This document shows, piece after piece, positions 1-8,998 of a stretch of 64,000 nt of DNA (its first letter is position 1; each line of letters opens with the position of its first letter). The stretch covers positions 92,108-156,107 of the forward strand of contig WVZL01000025.1 in NCBI GenBank assembly GCA_011772495.1. The letters are read 5' to 3'. The translations under genes were made by a program, and so were the position numbers. Source of the DNA: Candidatus Aminicenantota bacterium (GTDB lineage Bacteria > Acidobacteriota > Aminicenantia > Aminicenantales > Aminicenantaceae). The notes beneath the pieces were generated by a model. The model had not been told where the DNA came from. It worked only from the letters and a program-made list of their open reading frames with translations, and did no database searches.

Positions 1-711
1 AGGCTCCTCCAGGAATAACCCTCCCCATTCCTCAGCCGCCCTGAGAAGAAGAGCTCGGCCCTCGGCACTCATGTCCATCCCCGTGTCTTTCTCTCCACCC
101 AAAGAGAGGACTACAGGCTGAATTTGGAATAATCCGCTGTTTTGAAGACAGGTCTGCATATCAAGCCAGTTAAAATCAGGGTTGTTCGCTCCCCATTGGG
201 AGGCCCCGAGAGAGGAAATCAGGAGAAGATTCAAGCCCATGACTTTGGAAGCAGAGAGAGCAGCTAGGATCAAAGAAGGGAAAGAAGCGGAGGCTCCCAC
301 AGCAACTGTGTCTCCTCTGAGAACTCCAGCTCTATTCAGCAAATGGACGATAAGGCCAGCAAAATTAGGATTCGCAGCTGTTCTTTTTGCTTCCAGACTC
401 CCTAGGGAAGTGGTCGTTGGCGAAAATTTAACGCCAATGAGTCCCGTCTCGTTGAAATCACTCTCTTTGTCGATGGCCACGCTTTTCTCCTCTCGACATT
501 CACGGAGAGCTGCCAAGGCTTGCTCCATGATCTCTGAGGCCTCGATCATCTCCGCTTTGACCTCTTTTCCTTGCTGCAGAGGGATAACGCGGGCCAGAAC
601 ATAAAACAACAGGCTGAGAGCACAAAGGATAAGAACAACTCGCTGGATATTTTCTGCGCCCTCTTTAGGAATATTTCTTTTCAGAAGAGAGAATAGCCTG
701 GTCATTGTCAT
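1..711 (-). CDS. Poly-gamma-glutamate system protein (PgsW-like), 3' end outside the window
   Basis: The reading frame starts with ATG at 711 and stays open to the window edge (237 codons, no stop seen). The N-terminus is basic and then hydrophobic (about residues 20-38, IQRVVLILCALSLLFY), so it is a membrane anchor or signal. The rest is an extracytoplasmic domain with a TTTSLGSLEAKRTA stretch and an SLGASQWGAN stretch that I recognise from proteins annotated as poly-gamma-glutamate system protein, which sit beside PgsB and PgsC. It begins 10 bp after the PgsC stop, so it is the third gene of the operon. Its biochemical role in the polymer system is not established. The assignment rests on the neighbours plus sequence resemblance. 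Confidence 0.72.
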   Translation of the reverse strand, partial: MTMTRLFSLLKRNIPKEGAENIQRVVLILCALSLLFYVLARVIPLQQGKEVKAEMIEASEIMEQALAALRECREEKSVAIDKESDFNETGLIGVKFSPTTTSLGSLEAKRTAANPNFAGLIVHLLNRAGVLRGDTVAVGASASFPSLILAALSASKVMGLNLLLISSLGASQWGANNPDFNWLDMQTCLQNSGLFQIQPVVLSLGGEKDTGMDMSAEGRALLLRAAEEWGGLFLEEP

Positions 712-721
712 CTGTTCTGGA

Positions 722-1162
722 TTAAGGAATTAGCCACCAAATCACCCTCACCAGAAAAAATGTCAGGATAGAAACAGTCAACATCGAGGCCAGAGTGAAA
801 AAAAACTTTTGTTTCTCCAAATTATTGGCCAGCAGCCCTGGAATGAGCCAGCCTATGGCTCTGAGCTCGATTGATGAAGAGAAGAGATGGGGAAGAAGAA
901 GGAACCAAAGCTCGGCCCAGATAACTCCCAACAGGACTATGGTCACGAACCTCCTCCGTCCGAAGAGGATGAGAAAACGGGACAAGATTCTGTAGCTGAG
1001 AAGACTCAAGAGGGCTATGAGAATCGTAGCCAAAACGCGCCAAGGCTGGTCAAGATAGAGAGCCATGTATCCTGGAACAATAATCCCTCCTGGATAGATA
1101 TCAAAGATCTCCGCAAATAGGACGGCCAGCAAAATTCCGATCAGAAGAGTCTCAAAGGTCAT
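722..1162 (-). CDS. pgsC: PgsC/CapC-type membrane protein of poly-gamma-glutamate synthesis
   Basis: 146 residues, the usual size of CapC/PgsC (about 150). It is almost entirely hydrophobic with four to five predicted membrane segments. The N-terminus (ETLLIGILLAVLFAEIFDIY, then PGGIIVPGYMALYLDQP) carries the conserved periplasmic PGG(I)IVPGY motif of the family. In characterised systems PgsC forms the membrane part of the polyglutamate synthase together with the ligase PgsB. Its start overlaps the end of pgsB by 11 bp, which indicates translational coupling, and the PgsW-like gene follows 10 bp later. No PgsA/CapA homologue is visible in the window; it may lie beyond the left edge. Confidence 0.88.
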   Translation of the reverse strand: MTFETLLIGILLAVLFAEIFDIYPGGIIVPGYMALYLDQPWRVLATILIALLSLLSYRILSRFLILFGRRRFVTIVLLGVIWAELWFLLLPHLFSSSIELRAIGWLIPGLLANNLEKQKFFFTLASMLTVSILTFFLVRVIWWLIP

Positions 1163-2321
1163 ACGGTTTCCCGATCCTTTCCCAATATTTCACCAGTTCG
1201 CGACCCGCACCCGCCATATTCCCCAGGCCCACCAAGACAATTTCTCCTTCCTCCATGGCTGCCAGCTTAGCCATGATTGCTGGAGGAGACTTCTCTTTCA
1301 TTACAGATATCCTTGCTTCTCTCAGGGATCTTAGTCTCTTTTTCAGGACCAGAGCATGGCCTCCGATAAAGACCCAGCGGTCAAAAAGCTGAAAATATCT
1401 GTTTTTCAGAGCCTCGGCCCATTGGAGAGTCCTGTCTCCCCTGTCCGGGCGGAGGTTGAGGAGACCAATCATTCTTTTCCTCTCAAGAGGAATTTTCTCC
1501 TCTATTTTAGACATTGCCTTTTGGGTAGAGAGAGGATCATTAGCAGCAAAGGCACTGACCAGATGAAAATCCCGAGGCGGAACTCCTGCTTTAACTTTCC
1601 AGATTTTAAGGCGTCCAAAATCAGGCTGAGCCTGGCTGATTCCTTCGAGTGCAGACTCTTTCTTAAGGCTCATGAAATCGCTCACGGCTAGGGCCAGCCG
1701 CAGGTTCTCTTCGAATTCATAAGGGAGTGTCTTTTTAAGGGATTTTAAGAGTTCTTGGTAAGTATCCTTGGTAACTGGAATGATCTTTGATTTCATTCTT
1801 TCTGCTGCGTCAAGGAATAAAGGGTGAAGTTCTTCTTGAGGAATAATAACAGCACCCCGGGGAGGAATAGCAACCGCCAGCGACCTGGCTATTTCCATCT
1901 TAGTCGAGCCCATCTGGGCCAGATGATCGAGACCAACATTGGTAATGACCAGGATACCGGGCTTTATCATCTGGATCGACTCGGCGAAACCGTATTCGGG
2001 TTGGATGCTCATGAGCTCAGTTACCAGAGCCTTCACCTGGTGCATCGCTGCTATCTTCAGCACTTTCTTCCCCTCCAGGAGAGATGGATTCCCTCTCCGC
2101 TCGATTTCCTTCTCCTGTCCATCAGGGAAAATCAGAACCGGCAGAGTCCCTGTTGTCTTGGCCAGAACTCTCACTCCTGCTTCTCGCAAAGAAGAGGCTA
2201 TCAACCGGACGACACTGGACTTTCCCCTGGTCCCGGTCACACATATTCGCAGCGGGATCTTTTTTATTCTTTGCGCAAGGAGCATGCGTTCTGCTACTAA
2301 ATAGAATACGAGAAGCGACAA
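1152..2321 (-). CDS. pgsB: PgsB/CapB poly-gamma-glutamate synthase, Mur ligase family
   Basis: 389 residues, matching CapB/PgsB (about 390). A short hydrophobic N-terminus (residues 1-16) precedes a Mur-ligase P-loop, VTGTRGKSSVVRL at about 28-40. The central ligase region follows (ITNVGLDHL around 125-133, LALAVSDF around 210). The family uses ATP to activate a glutamate carboxylate and build the gamma-linked polymer at the membrane with PgsC. The start is TTG at 2321: a GGGGGA ribosome site lies just upstream, an in-frame stop closes the frame about 30 bases upstream, and no in-frame ATG fits. First gene of the pgsB-pgsC-pgsW-like operon. Whether the product is polyglutamate or another gamma-linked polymer cannot be seen. 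Confidence 0.9.
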   Translation of the reverse strand: MSLLVFYLVAERMLLAQRIKKIPLRICVTGTRGKSSVVRLIASSLREAGVRVLAKTTGTLPVLIFPDGQEKEIERRGNPSLLEGKKVLKIAAMHQVKALVTELMSIQPEYGFAESIQMIKPGILVITNVGLDHLAQMGSTKMEIARSLAVAIPPRGAVIIPQEELHPLFLDAAERMKSKIIPVTKDTYQELLKSLKKTLPYEFEENLRLALAVSDFMSLKKESALEGISQAQPDFGRLKIWKVKAGVPPRDFHLVSAFAANDPLSTQKAMSKIEEKIPLERKRMIGLLNLRPDRGDRTLQWAEALKNRYFQLFDRWVFIGGHALVLKKRLRSLREARISVMKEKSPPAIMAKLAAMEEGEIVLVGLGNMAGAGRELVKYWERIGKPYDL

Positions 2322-2409
2322 ACATCCCCCGGCAAAAAGAAGAAGTTTGATCTATCCTCTCCCTGCTTCTTGGTCTATGTAAAGCTCTTCAGGTTCTCTT
2401 GTCTATTGC

Positions 2410-4749
2410 TCAGAAGGGCCGATAAGCAAAAGTTTGAGGCGCTTTTTCACCCCGTGCCTTGTCCAAGACTCTTAGAAAGGTGGAAGAAAAGAGATTGGAA
2501 ACATCGCGCCCGGGTCTTTTGTATTTTGATCTAATGATCTCTGAGATCAGCCCAAGCATCTGCTCTTTCCCTTTTTCTCCCCATAAACACTGCTCATTGA
2601 CGATCATCAGATAATCAGTGCCGATAGCATTTTTGACTTCATCCAGTTTTTTAAAGTAGGATGAAGAATCTTCTCCTGGGGACAAGATAAGACCGAGCGC
2701 CGATTTGTTCTTTTTAATGAGTTCCAGAATATCCTTATCAGGCAAGTCCCTCTCGAGTAATACCAAAGGCTTTTTCGAGCCTTCCAGGAGCGCCTTTGCC
2801 TGGGAAGCATCCAATCCCTCAACAACGAGAAGAAGCCCGTTCGCGTTCAGGGCCTTAACGATCTTTAGCCCTTCCTCGCTTAAACCCTCTTCCCCGAACA
2901 GGAAGGAAGGTTTTTCCATAAAGACAAAGTATACGCCTTGCTTGGCCAGGACCTGGGCCCATCTCGGCTCATCGCGGAAGGAATTCACTCCCTTAAGGCC
3001 TATTAACACGGTTGTCTTTCCCTGTCTTATGTCCATGTTCAACCTGCTTGAAGAAGAATACAGGGTAAGCCCCTTGGCTTTTTTGATCTTTTCAGAAGCA
3101 TCGAGAAGATTTCTGAGCAGGTCCATCCTCAAGGCATCTCCTTCCAGATCCTCTTTCTCTCCCAACACAGAAAGCTGAAGGTCAACATGGGAATCCTTAG
3201 CCTCCTTGTGGTGTTCGACAAACCTGCTCAAAGGCGAAAGCTCGAAATTAATCAGCTTTTGATATTTGAATAGATAGGTCTCTTCGGCCCGGGGTCTAAT
3301 GAAATTTACAGGTTCTGAAGCCAGAATTTCTACCGCTGCATAGACAAAATCGCCGGTCTTCTTCAAGACTTCTGGATTGATCAAGTCAGGGTCGTCGCGG
3401 CTGGTGTGATATTTGAAATGATAACCATCTGCATAGATCCCGTAGGTCGGGACGCCCTTCTCTAAGAAGGGAGTATGATCAGATCCTCCGGGCCCTCCCC
3501 GGCCTGGCTTTACATATTCGGCAATCTCTTCAGGGAGATTCTCTTTGAGAACTTTCCAGATCTGAGGAGCATAGTAAACACCTCTAAAAGGAACATTCCC
3601 GGTTCCCTGACCCACCATATCCATATTGATGTAGGTTATGGTTTTCTCGATAGGATAGGGAGGATGATCTGTATAATGCCGTGAGCCAAGAAGACCCTGT
3701 TCTTCTCCAGCCCAGAGGGCAAAGATAACCGTCCTTTTGGGTTTGGCTCGGTCGAGCTTCATCTGGCGGGCGATTTCCATGACTACTGCTGTTCCGGAAG
3801 CATTATCATCGGCTCCGTTCATGACCTCTCCCCTGGGACTGATTCCCAAGTGGTCCATATGGGCGCCGATCATGATAAACTCGTCCTTCAGAGTCTTATC
3901 CGAACCTGTTATCTTAGCTAAGACATTCCGGGTGGGCCTTTTCTCATCGAAGGTAGCCTTGACTGAGATAAATGTTTTGACGCCTGTCTCTAAAGACATG
4001 GGTTTTGACTTCTTATCTATCTCCTGGAGAAGATAACGGAGTTCTGTTTCGAGGTCTTTGAAGATGAAATTCGTAACCTTGTCCTCTACGGTCAGCAGAA
4101 CGAAATCTGGCTTATAGAATTCTTTTTCGAGCCTGAACCGAAAATACCGCCGCTGCGTCGAAGGTCGCCTGAAACCGAGAATTCCCGCTGCTCCCTGCTC
4201 CTGAGCAGCCTTGATCCTATTCTCTAGCTTGGCTTTTTCGTCGAGCTTGTCTTCAAGCTTTGTAGGGCTATCTATCAAAAGAAGTACCAGCTTCCCTTTG
4301 ACATCCACCCCTGCATAGTCATCGTAGTCCTTTTCAGGAGCATGGATTCCAAAGCCGACAAAAACGATCTCGGCTACAAAGTTTCCTGAGCCCGAGAGCC
4401 GCTGAACTCGCCAGTCTTCACCATAATAAAAATTCCTTCTCTCCTTCTCTGTGATCACTTCCAAGACCACTCCTTGCTCCACGTTGCTGTGCTCTATGGT
4501 GAAATTCTGGAAGTAAGTTCCGTCATCTCCAGCTGGTTCTATCCCCCATTCTTTAAATCTTGAGGCAATATATTCCTCTGCTGATGTTGCTCCTGGCTGT
4601 CCGCTCCTCCGCCCCATCATGGAGTCCGCGGCTAAATCCTTGATGTAGCTCAAGGCAGCCTTTTCATCGAAGGCGGCTTTCTTTCCTTTGGCGAAAGATG
4701 GGGAAACCGGAAGAAAAAATACCAATAAAACACTCAGGTATCGCTTCAC
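2410..4749 (-). CDS. Exported M28-family zinc aminopeptidase with PA domain
   Basis: A signal peptide (KRYLSVLLVFFLPVSPSFA) leads into a protease-associated domain (about residues 110-230) and then an M28 catalytic domain. Metal-ligand motifs are complete: GAHMDHLG (His, Asp), NGADDNASGT (bridging Asp), WAGEEQGLLG (catalytic and metal Glu), NMDMVGQG (Asp) and GGSDHTPF (His). A further 280-residue C-terminal region, with no domain I can name, extends it well past the usual M28 length. I prefer the GTG at 4749 because AGGAG lies seven bases ahead of it and the signal peptide then begins normally; ATG at 4764 is the alternative. A TATAAT hexamer at 4785-4790 (minus strand) may be the -10 box. 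Likely role: peptide trimming in the periplasm or outside. Confidence 0.88.
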   Translation of the reverse strand: MKRYLSVLLVFFLPVSPSFAKGKKAAFDEKAALSYIKDLAADSMMGRRSGQPGATSAEEYIASRFKEWGIEPAGDDGTYFQNFTIEHSNVEQGVVLEVITEKERRNFYYGEDWRVQRLSGSGNFVAEIVFVGFGIHAPEKDYDDYAGVDVKGKLVLLLIDSPTKLEDKLDEKAKLENRIKAAQEQGAAGILGFRRPSTQRRYFRFRLEKEFYKPDFVLLTVEDKVTNFIFKDLETELRYLLQEIDKKSKPMSLETGVKTFISVKATFDEKRPTRNVLAKITGSDKTLKDEFIMIGAHMDHLGISPRGEVMNGADDNASGTAVVMEIARQMKLDRAKPKRTVIFALWAGEEQGLLGSRHYTDHPPYPIEKTITYINMDMVGQGTGNVPFRGVYYAPQIWKVLKENLPEEIAEYVKPGRGGPGGSDHTPFLEKGVPTYGIYADGYHFKYHTSRDDPDLINPEVLKKTGDFVYAAVEILASEPVNFIRPRAEETYLFKYQKLINFELSPLSRFVEHHKEAKDSHVDLQLSVLGEKEDLEGDALRMDLLRNLLDASEKIKKAKGLTLYSSSSRLNMDIRQGKTTVLIGLKGVNSFRDEPRWAQVLAKQGVYFVFMEKPSFLFGEEGLSEEGLKIVKALNANGLLLVVEGLDASQAKALLEGSKKPLVLLERDLPDKDILELIKKNKSALGLILSPGEDSSSYFKKLDEVKNAIGTDYLMIVNEQCLWGEKGKEQMLGLISEIIRSKYKRPGRDVSNLFSSTFLRVLDKARGEKAPQTFAYRPF

Positions 4750-4968
4750 AGTCAATCTCCTCATTGAAAATATAAAGGTATTCTATTATAGCGAAATAAA
4801 CAAGAATAGAAAAAAATAAATTTCCCAGGATGATGTTCTCCAGGTGACTTACTGGGAGGTGATCTATATAGGAACCATCGCCAGGGGGATAGCTTTTTTT
4901 ATTAAAATAGAAAGCCCAATCACCCGGATTATTCGTGCAATTAAAAAGATTGAACTGCCCTCTATTTG

Positions 4969-5832
4969 CTAAAGCAAAGACCTCAAGTAATTGATATTCC
5001 GATCGATCTCCTTCTTAGGACAGAGCTTGCCGTGTCCGGGCACTATCATTTCTATATCTAACTGCTTGAGCCTTTCGAGCTGGGAAATCCAGAGCTTCCA
5101 TTCCTGAGGGCCGCCAAAGCGGGTCGTGAGCCGTGTCCCCTCATAAATCGTATCTCCAGCAAAAAGAGTCTTTGATTTTGGGTGGTAGACAGAAAGCTCA
5201 TCAATAACGTGACCAGGTGTATAAAGCACCTGGATTTCTTCTCCATCTAGCTGGAGAACTGTATCTTTTTCGATAAGCTGGTCAGGCATTGAAAGGACAA
5301 CATCGCCCAGGATTTCATCCCCTTTTTCAGGAGTCCAGCCACTTCTCATTACCAAAAAGCGTTTGTATCGGCCCTTATCGTTCGCCAGCCATTCCCTTAT
5401 CATATGATGGGCTACGATTTTCACTCTTTTCTCTTTGAAAATACGCATCCCAAAAACATGATCTGCGTGATGGTGAGTAAGAATGAGGTACAAGTTTTTA
5501 GAATCATTTCTTCGTTCTTGGGCTGTTTTCCAGAGAAATTCTGCCGAAGCGATAGTCATCCCAGCATCGATAAAAACAACGCTATGTTTGGTGAAAATAA
5601 TCCCCGCATTCACATAATAGCCTTCCTCAGGAGAATGGTAAAGACCTGTAACCGCCAATACATTTTCTTTTATCTCCCGAACATCTGGGTTTCCCAACCC
5701 GAGAGGAATCGGCTCGTCCATATTCAAACGAGTTACACCCAGGCCTTCGGATGAGACAAGCAGGACGGAGCAAAGAAATCCCAGAAAAACAGTAACAATT
5801 ATAATCCAGTAATAGTCATTCCTGATTTTCAT
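4969..5832 (-). CDS. Exported metallo-beta-lactamase-fold hydrolase
   Basis: 287 residues from the ATG at 5832, which has GAGGTG four bases upstream. An N-terminal hydrophobic segment (about residues 8-27) acts as signal or anchor. The metal site is intact: THHHADH at 119-125, the TPGH motif, FAGDTIYEG and the closing VPGHG. These show a functional dinuclear MBL fold of the lactonase/lactamase-like type. Substrate cannot be told; nothing shows beta-lactamase activity. It stands alone between the M28 peptidase and the DUF5916 gene, all on the same strand but with gaps of 100-220 bp. An inverted TTTACA-N8-TGTAAA pair lies at about 5861-5880, immediately upstream. Confidence 0.85.
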   Translation of the reverse strand: MKIRNDYYWIIIVTVFLGFLCSVLLVSSEGLGVTRLNMDEPIPLGLGNPDVREIKENVLAVTGLYHSPEEGYYVNAGIIFTKHSVVFIDAGMTIASAEFLWKTAQERRNDSKNLYLILTHHHADHVFGMRIFKEKRVKIVAHHMIREWLANDKGRYKRFLVMRSGWTPEKGDEILGDVVLSMPDQLIEKDTVLQLDGEEIQVLYTPGHVIDELSVYHPKSKTLFAGDTIYEGTRLTTRFGGPQEWKLWISQLERLKQLDIEMIVPGHGKLCPKKEIDRNINYLRSLL

Positions 5833-5934
5833 AATACACCTCAATTAATTTTCTCTTATGTTTACATACGGTCGTGTAAAAGAAAAGTTGTGTCCAAGCC
5901 AGGATTCTCCTAGGGAACTTGGGCTTGAGGCAGG

Positions 5935-8136
5935 TTAACTGAAGAGAAAACTGATCTTGAGCATCAAGGCCCGGTCCTGGATGTATCCCTCAGCGCCGAG
6001 TTTTCTGCTCTCGTTATAGATCAAATAGATGTTAGCTCCAGGCTTATAGATCCATCTTACCAGAAAATTGGTGATGAACAATTCCTCATCATCATTCCAC
6101 TGGAGATAGGCCTTGGCATAAAGATCAGGAGTAAAAGAGTAAATGATCCGAGTGGCAACGATGTTCGTGGTAAACTTCCCGCCCTCAACGGGCAAATCAA
6201 ACTGGTTGCGGTCATAGATGAATTCCAGGTTAAAGTTCTTGGATAATTTGAGGAATCCGCTGGTATTGGCCTTAAATAGATTTCCGTTGTAGAATTGACC
6301 CCAGTAGATTTCCGTTTGTACAGCAATATCCTTGCTTTTATCCGATTGGTACCAACAGAGAAATTGATCGAACCGGTGCCCTCCAGCGGGAATAAAAACA
6401 TCCTCTTTGATCTCAAAATCTTCGGTCAAATATTCGTAATTCGGCATATAACCGAGCACTAAATAGCTGCCGTCCTGGAAGAGGTTGAACATGCCTGTTA
6501 GGTTAATTCTTGATTCCAGCTGACCCGAGTGATTCTCTATGTAATAAAAATCATTAAACAGAAATACCTGACGGATATTGAGGATGTTCGGTCTGGGCCC
6601 GATTCCGACATTTAATCTATACTTTCGGATGTCGGTTCTGGTAATAAAACCTAGCTCAGCATTGAAATTTTCACCGATGTCCGTGTAGGAACCATTGGCT
6701 ATAAGAAAATCGCTTTGCCATAGAAAATTGAAGTTGGCTGCCCAGTCCTTGCCTTCTAAATCAGGTGTAAACGTCTTGGCAGCGAAGCCACCCATTTTCA
6801 GTGATCTGCCGAAGGAGAGGTCGAAGTCGAACCCTGCCCCGCGATTGTAATAGGGGCTGTTAATAAGATCTTTGCTTAAAAGCATTACTCCGAAGGTCGA
6901 TTTTTCAAGAAAATCCCTTTTAATCCGAAAAACCGAATAGTTGGCCCGGTGAATGTAAATCTTTTCTCCGTCCTCTTCATAGGAAGTGCTTTCGGTCAAG
7001 ATATCCAGGAATCCAAGGGTGTATTTCCCAGTTTTTCCTGTTATCCTAACGCCTCCGATTATGGGAATTTCATGGCCTTCTTCAGATAGCCCGATGGTTC
7101 GGCTGAAAAACAGGAGCGTGCTGGGTGGCTCAAGTTCTTGGTATCTTTCCCCGAAGCGAAAAATATCTGCTCCTTCCAAGAAGAATCCTCTTTTTTCGGG
7201 AAAGTAAAGGCTGAAACGTGTTATGTTGAATTGTTCTTGGTCAGCTTCAACTTGGGCGAAATCAGTGTTGACAGTTATATCTGCGGTCAGGTTGGTAGTC
7301 AGACGATATTTCAGGTCATATCCTAGGTCTTCTGAGCGGCTGAATGGATCACCCCTTTCTTCCTGAAAACCCCCGCCAATAATATAAGGCATAAATTGGA
7401 TTTTTCTTCCCTGGCTAAGATTATCCAATCCCACCAGATCCCCACAAGCTGAAACCTTATACTGCCCGTAGAAACCATAATCCCGGACAACAGGAGTCCA
7501 ATAAACCTCCTCTCTCGTGCGAGCAATTTGGCGGCCAAAGTTTATCCCCCAGGTTTGATTGTTTTCTTTTTTAAAACGGAGAGTATAAAAAGGAATCGCG
7601 ATTTCTGCTGTCCAGCCCTCGTTGGTCCTTCTGGCTCTGGCTATCCATATCCCATCCCAATCCCAGTTGATATTGCTACCGTCGTCCCTGATCAGACCAT
7701 CCCGCTTGGCACCAAGGGGATTAATGATGAAATAAAAGGCATTGCGGTGGTCATGGAAGGAATCGATCATGATTTGAAAATAATCATTATCCTGCAGGTC
7801 AACATCCCTCCTCATTTCATTGGCCACGATCTTATCCGGCTGGCTGTCAAAACAAACCAGCCCGATGTAGAGGTTGGTGTCATCATAGAGGATTCTCACT
7901 TCTGTCTTTTCAGTCGCTGGCTGCCCTTCCTGGGGCTCCCGTTGAGTGAATTCATTGGTGATCGGGGCTTTTTTCCAGGATGGTTCCTCGAGGAATCCGT
8001 TCACTTCGATCTTTCGAAAAATCCTGAGAGCTCTGATCTGGTATTTCTCAGCCCCAAAGCTAAGAACGAGATTCAAAAATAGGATGAATGCGGTCAGGAT
8101 GAAAAGGAATATTGTTGTTCTCTTCTTATCCGTCAT
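5935..8136 (-). CDS. DUF5916 outer-membrane beta-barrel protein with CBM9-like N-terminal domain
   Basis: 733 residues. A signal segment (about 8-28) is followed by a CBM9-like beta-sandwich (about 35-230, with IRALRIFRKIEVNGFLEEPSW at the front). The remainder is beta-rich and typical of DUF5916 (FPEKRGFFLEGADIFRFG, then alternating aromatic strands) and ends in an aromatic residue near the C-terminus (ISFLFS), as outer-membrane barrels do. The family is widespread in Bacteroidetes, Acidobacteria and Aminicenantes-like genomes, and its function is not firmly known; binding or uptake of carbohydrate or peptide ligands has been suggested. Single-gene unit. Confidence 0.85.
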   Translation of the reverse strand: MTDKKRTTIFLFILTAFILFLNLVLSFGAEKYQIRALRIFRKIEVNGFLEEPSWKKAPITNEFTQREPQEGQPATEKTEVRILYDDTNLYIGLVCFDSQPDKIVANEMRRDVDLQDNDYFQIMIDSFHDHRNAFYFIINPLGAKRDGLIRDDGSNINWDWDGIWIARARRTNEGWTAEIAIPFYTLRFKKENNQTWGINFGRQIARTREEVYWTPVVRDYGFYGQYKVSACGDLVGLDNLSQGRKIQFMPYIIGGGFQEERGDPFSRSEDLGYDLKYRLTTNLTADITVNTDFAQVEADQEQFNITRFSLYFPEKRGFFLEGADIFRFGERYQELEPPSTLLFFSRTIGLSEEGHEIPIIGGVRITGKTGKYTLGFLDILTESTSYEEDGEKIYIHRANYSVFRIKRDFLEKSTFGVMLLSKDLINSPYYNRGAGFDFDLSFGRSLKMGGFAAKTFTPDLEGKDWAANFNFLWQSDFLIANGSYTDIGENFNAELGFITRTDIRKYRLNVGIGPRPNILNIRQVFLFNDFYYIENHSGQLESRINLTGMFNLFQDGSYLVLGYMPNYEYLTEDFEIKEDVFIPAGGHRFDQFLCWYQSDKSKDIAVQTEIYWGQFYNGNLFKANTSGFLKLSKNFNLEFIYDRNQFDLPVEGGKFTTNIVATRIIYSFTPDLYAKAYLQWNDDEELFITNFLVRWIYKPGANIYLIYNESRKLGAEGYIQDRALMLKISFLFS

Positions 8137-8339
8137 CTTCCGATCACATCGGATTCAAGCATAGGATATTTCTGTTAAAACAATATAAACAAAACCATCA
8201 TAAATTTCTACGGATAAATCCTTTTCTGGTTCTGAAAATCCCTATCTCTATACTGAATATGAGATTGATGAATGTATCTACTTGAATTGGAGAGTTGCAC
8301 AAAGAAGACAATGGGTGTAGATTCTTAAGAGCGAAAATC

Positions 8340-8930
8340 ATGAAGAAAGAGAAAACAAAAATCAGATGCGCCTGGGGAACAGAGGACCCACTCTATTTAG
8401 AGTATCATGACCAAGAATGGGGAGTCTCCATCCATGATGACCAGAAATTATTCGAGTTTCTCGTGCTGGAAGGAGCCCAAGCAGGATTGAGTTGGTCAAC
8501 GATCCTCAAGAAACGCGAAAACTTCAGGAAAGCCTTCGATAATTTTGACGCTAAAAAGATTGCCCGATACGACGAGAAAAAAATCCAGCAGCTTCTCTTA
8601 GATGAAGAGATTATACGAAACAGACGCAAAATCGAAGCAGCCATTCAAAACGCCAGGACATTCCTGGATGTCCAGGAAGAGTTCGGTAGCTTCGATGCCT
8701 ACATCTGGCAATTTGTTGGTGGAAAACCGAGGCCGAATGCCTGGAAAACATTGAAAGATATTCCCTCGCAGACTCAAGAATCGGAAGCTATGAGCAAGGA
8801 TTTAACCAAAAGAGGATTCAAGTTTGTCGGTCCAACCATCTGCTATGCTTTTATGCAGGCCGTAGGAATGGTCAACGACCATACAATTGATTGTTTCCGG
8901 CATGCTGAGATAGATAAGCTAAGCGAGTAA
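8340..8930 (+). CDS. tag: DNA-3-methyladenine glycosylase I
   Basis: 196 residues, the family's usual length. It removes 3-methyladenine from alkylated DNA as the first step of base excision repair. The signature runs from RCAWG at 9-13 through YHDQEWG at 22-28, LEGAQAGLSWSTIL and RGFKFVGPTICYAFMQAVG to VNDHTIDC. The four zinc ligands known in E. coli Tag are present (Cys10, His23, His181, Cys185). I chose ATG 8340 because an upstream TTG at 8295 would only add 15 residues absent from the family. Single gene, cytoplasmic. Confidence 0.94.
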   Translation: MKKEKTKIRCAWGTEDPLYLEYHDQEWGVSIHDDQKLFEFLVLEGAQAGLSWSTILKKRENFRKAFDNFDAKKIARYDEKKIQQLLLDEEIIRNRRKIEAAIQNARTFLDVQEEFGSFDAYIWQFVGGKPRPNAWKTLKDIPSQTQESEAMSKDLTKRGFKFVGPTICYAFMQAVGMVNDHTIDCFRHAEIDKLSE

Positions 8931-8998
8931 TATTCTAAGGTGAAATCCGGTATTTCTCATTGAATTCAGCTTGTAAAAAATTTTGAGAAGTGGCTTAA

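Noticed and set aside
5861-5880. TTTACA-N8-TGTAAA inverted pair upstream of the MBL-fold gene
   Set aside because: Half-sites are in reverse order to the regulon element and there is no sigma-54 site nearby.
8295-8339. TTG-initiated extension of the Tag glycosylase
   Set aside because: Fifteen extra residues are not found in the family and the ATG at 8340 gives a standard N-terminus.
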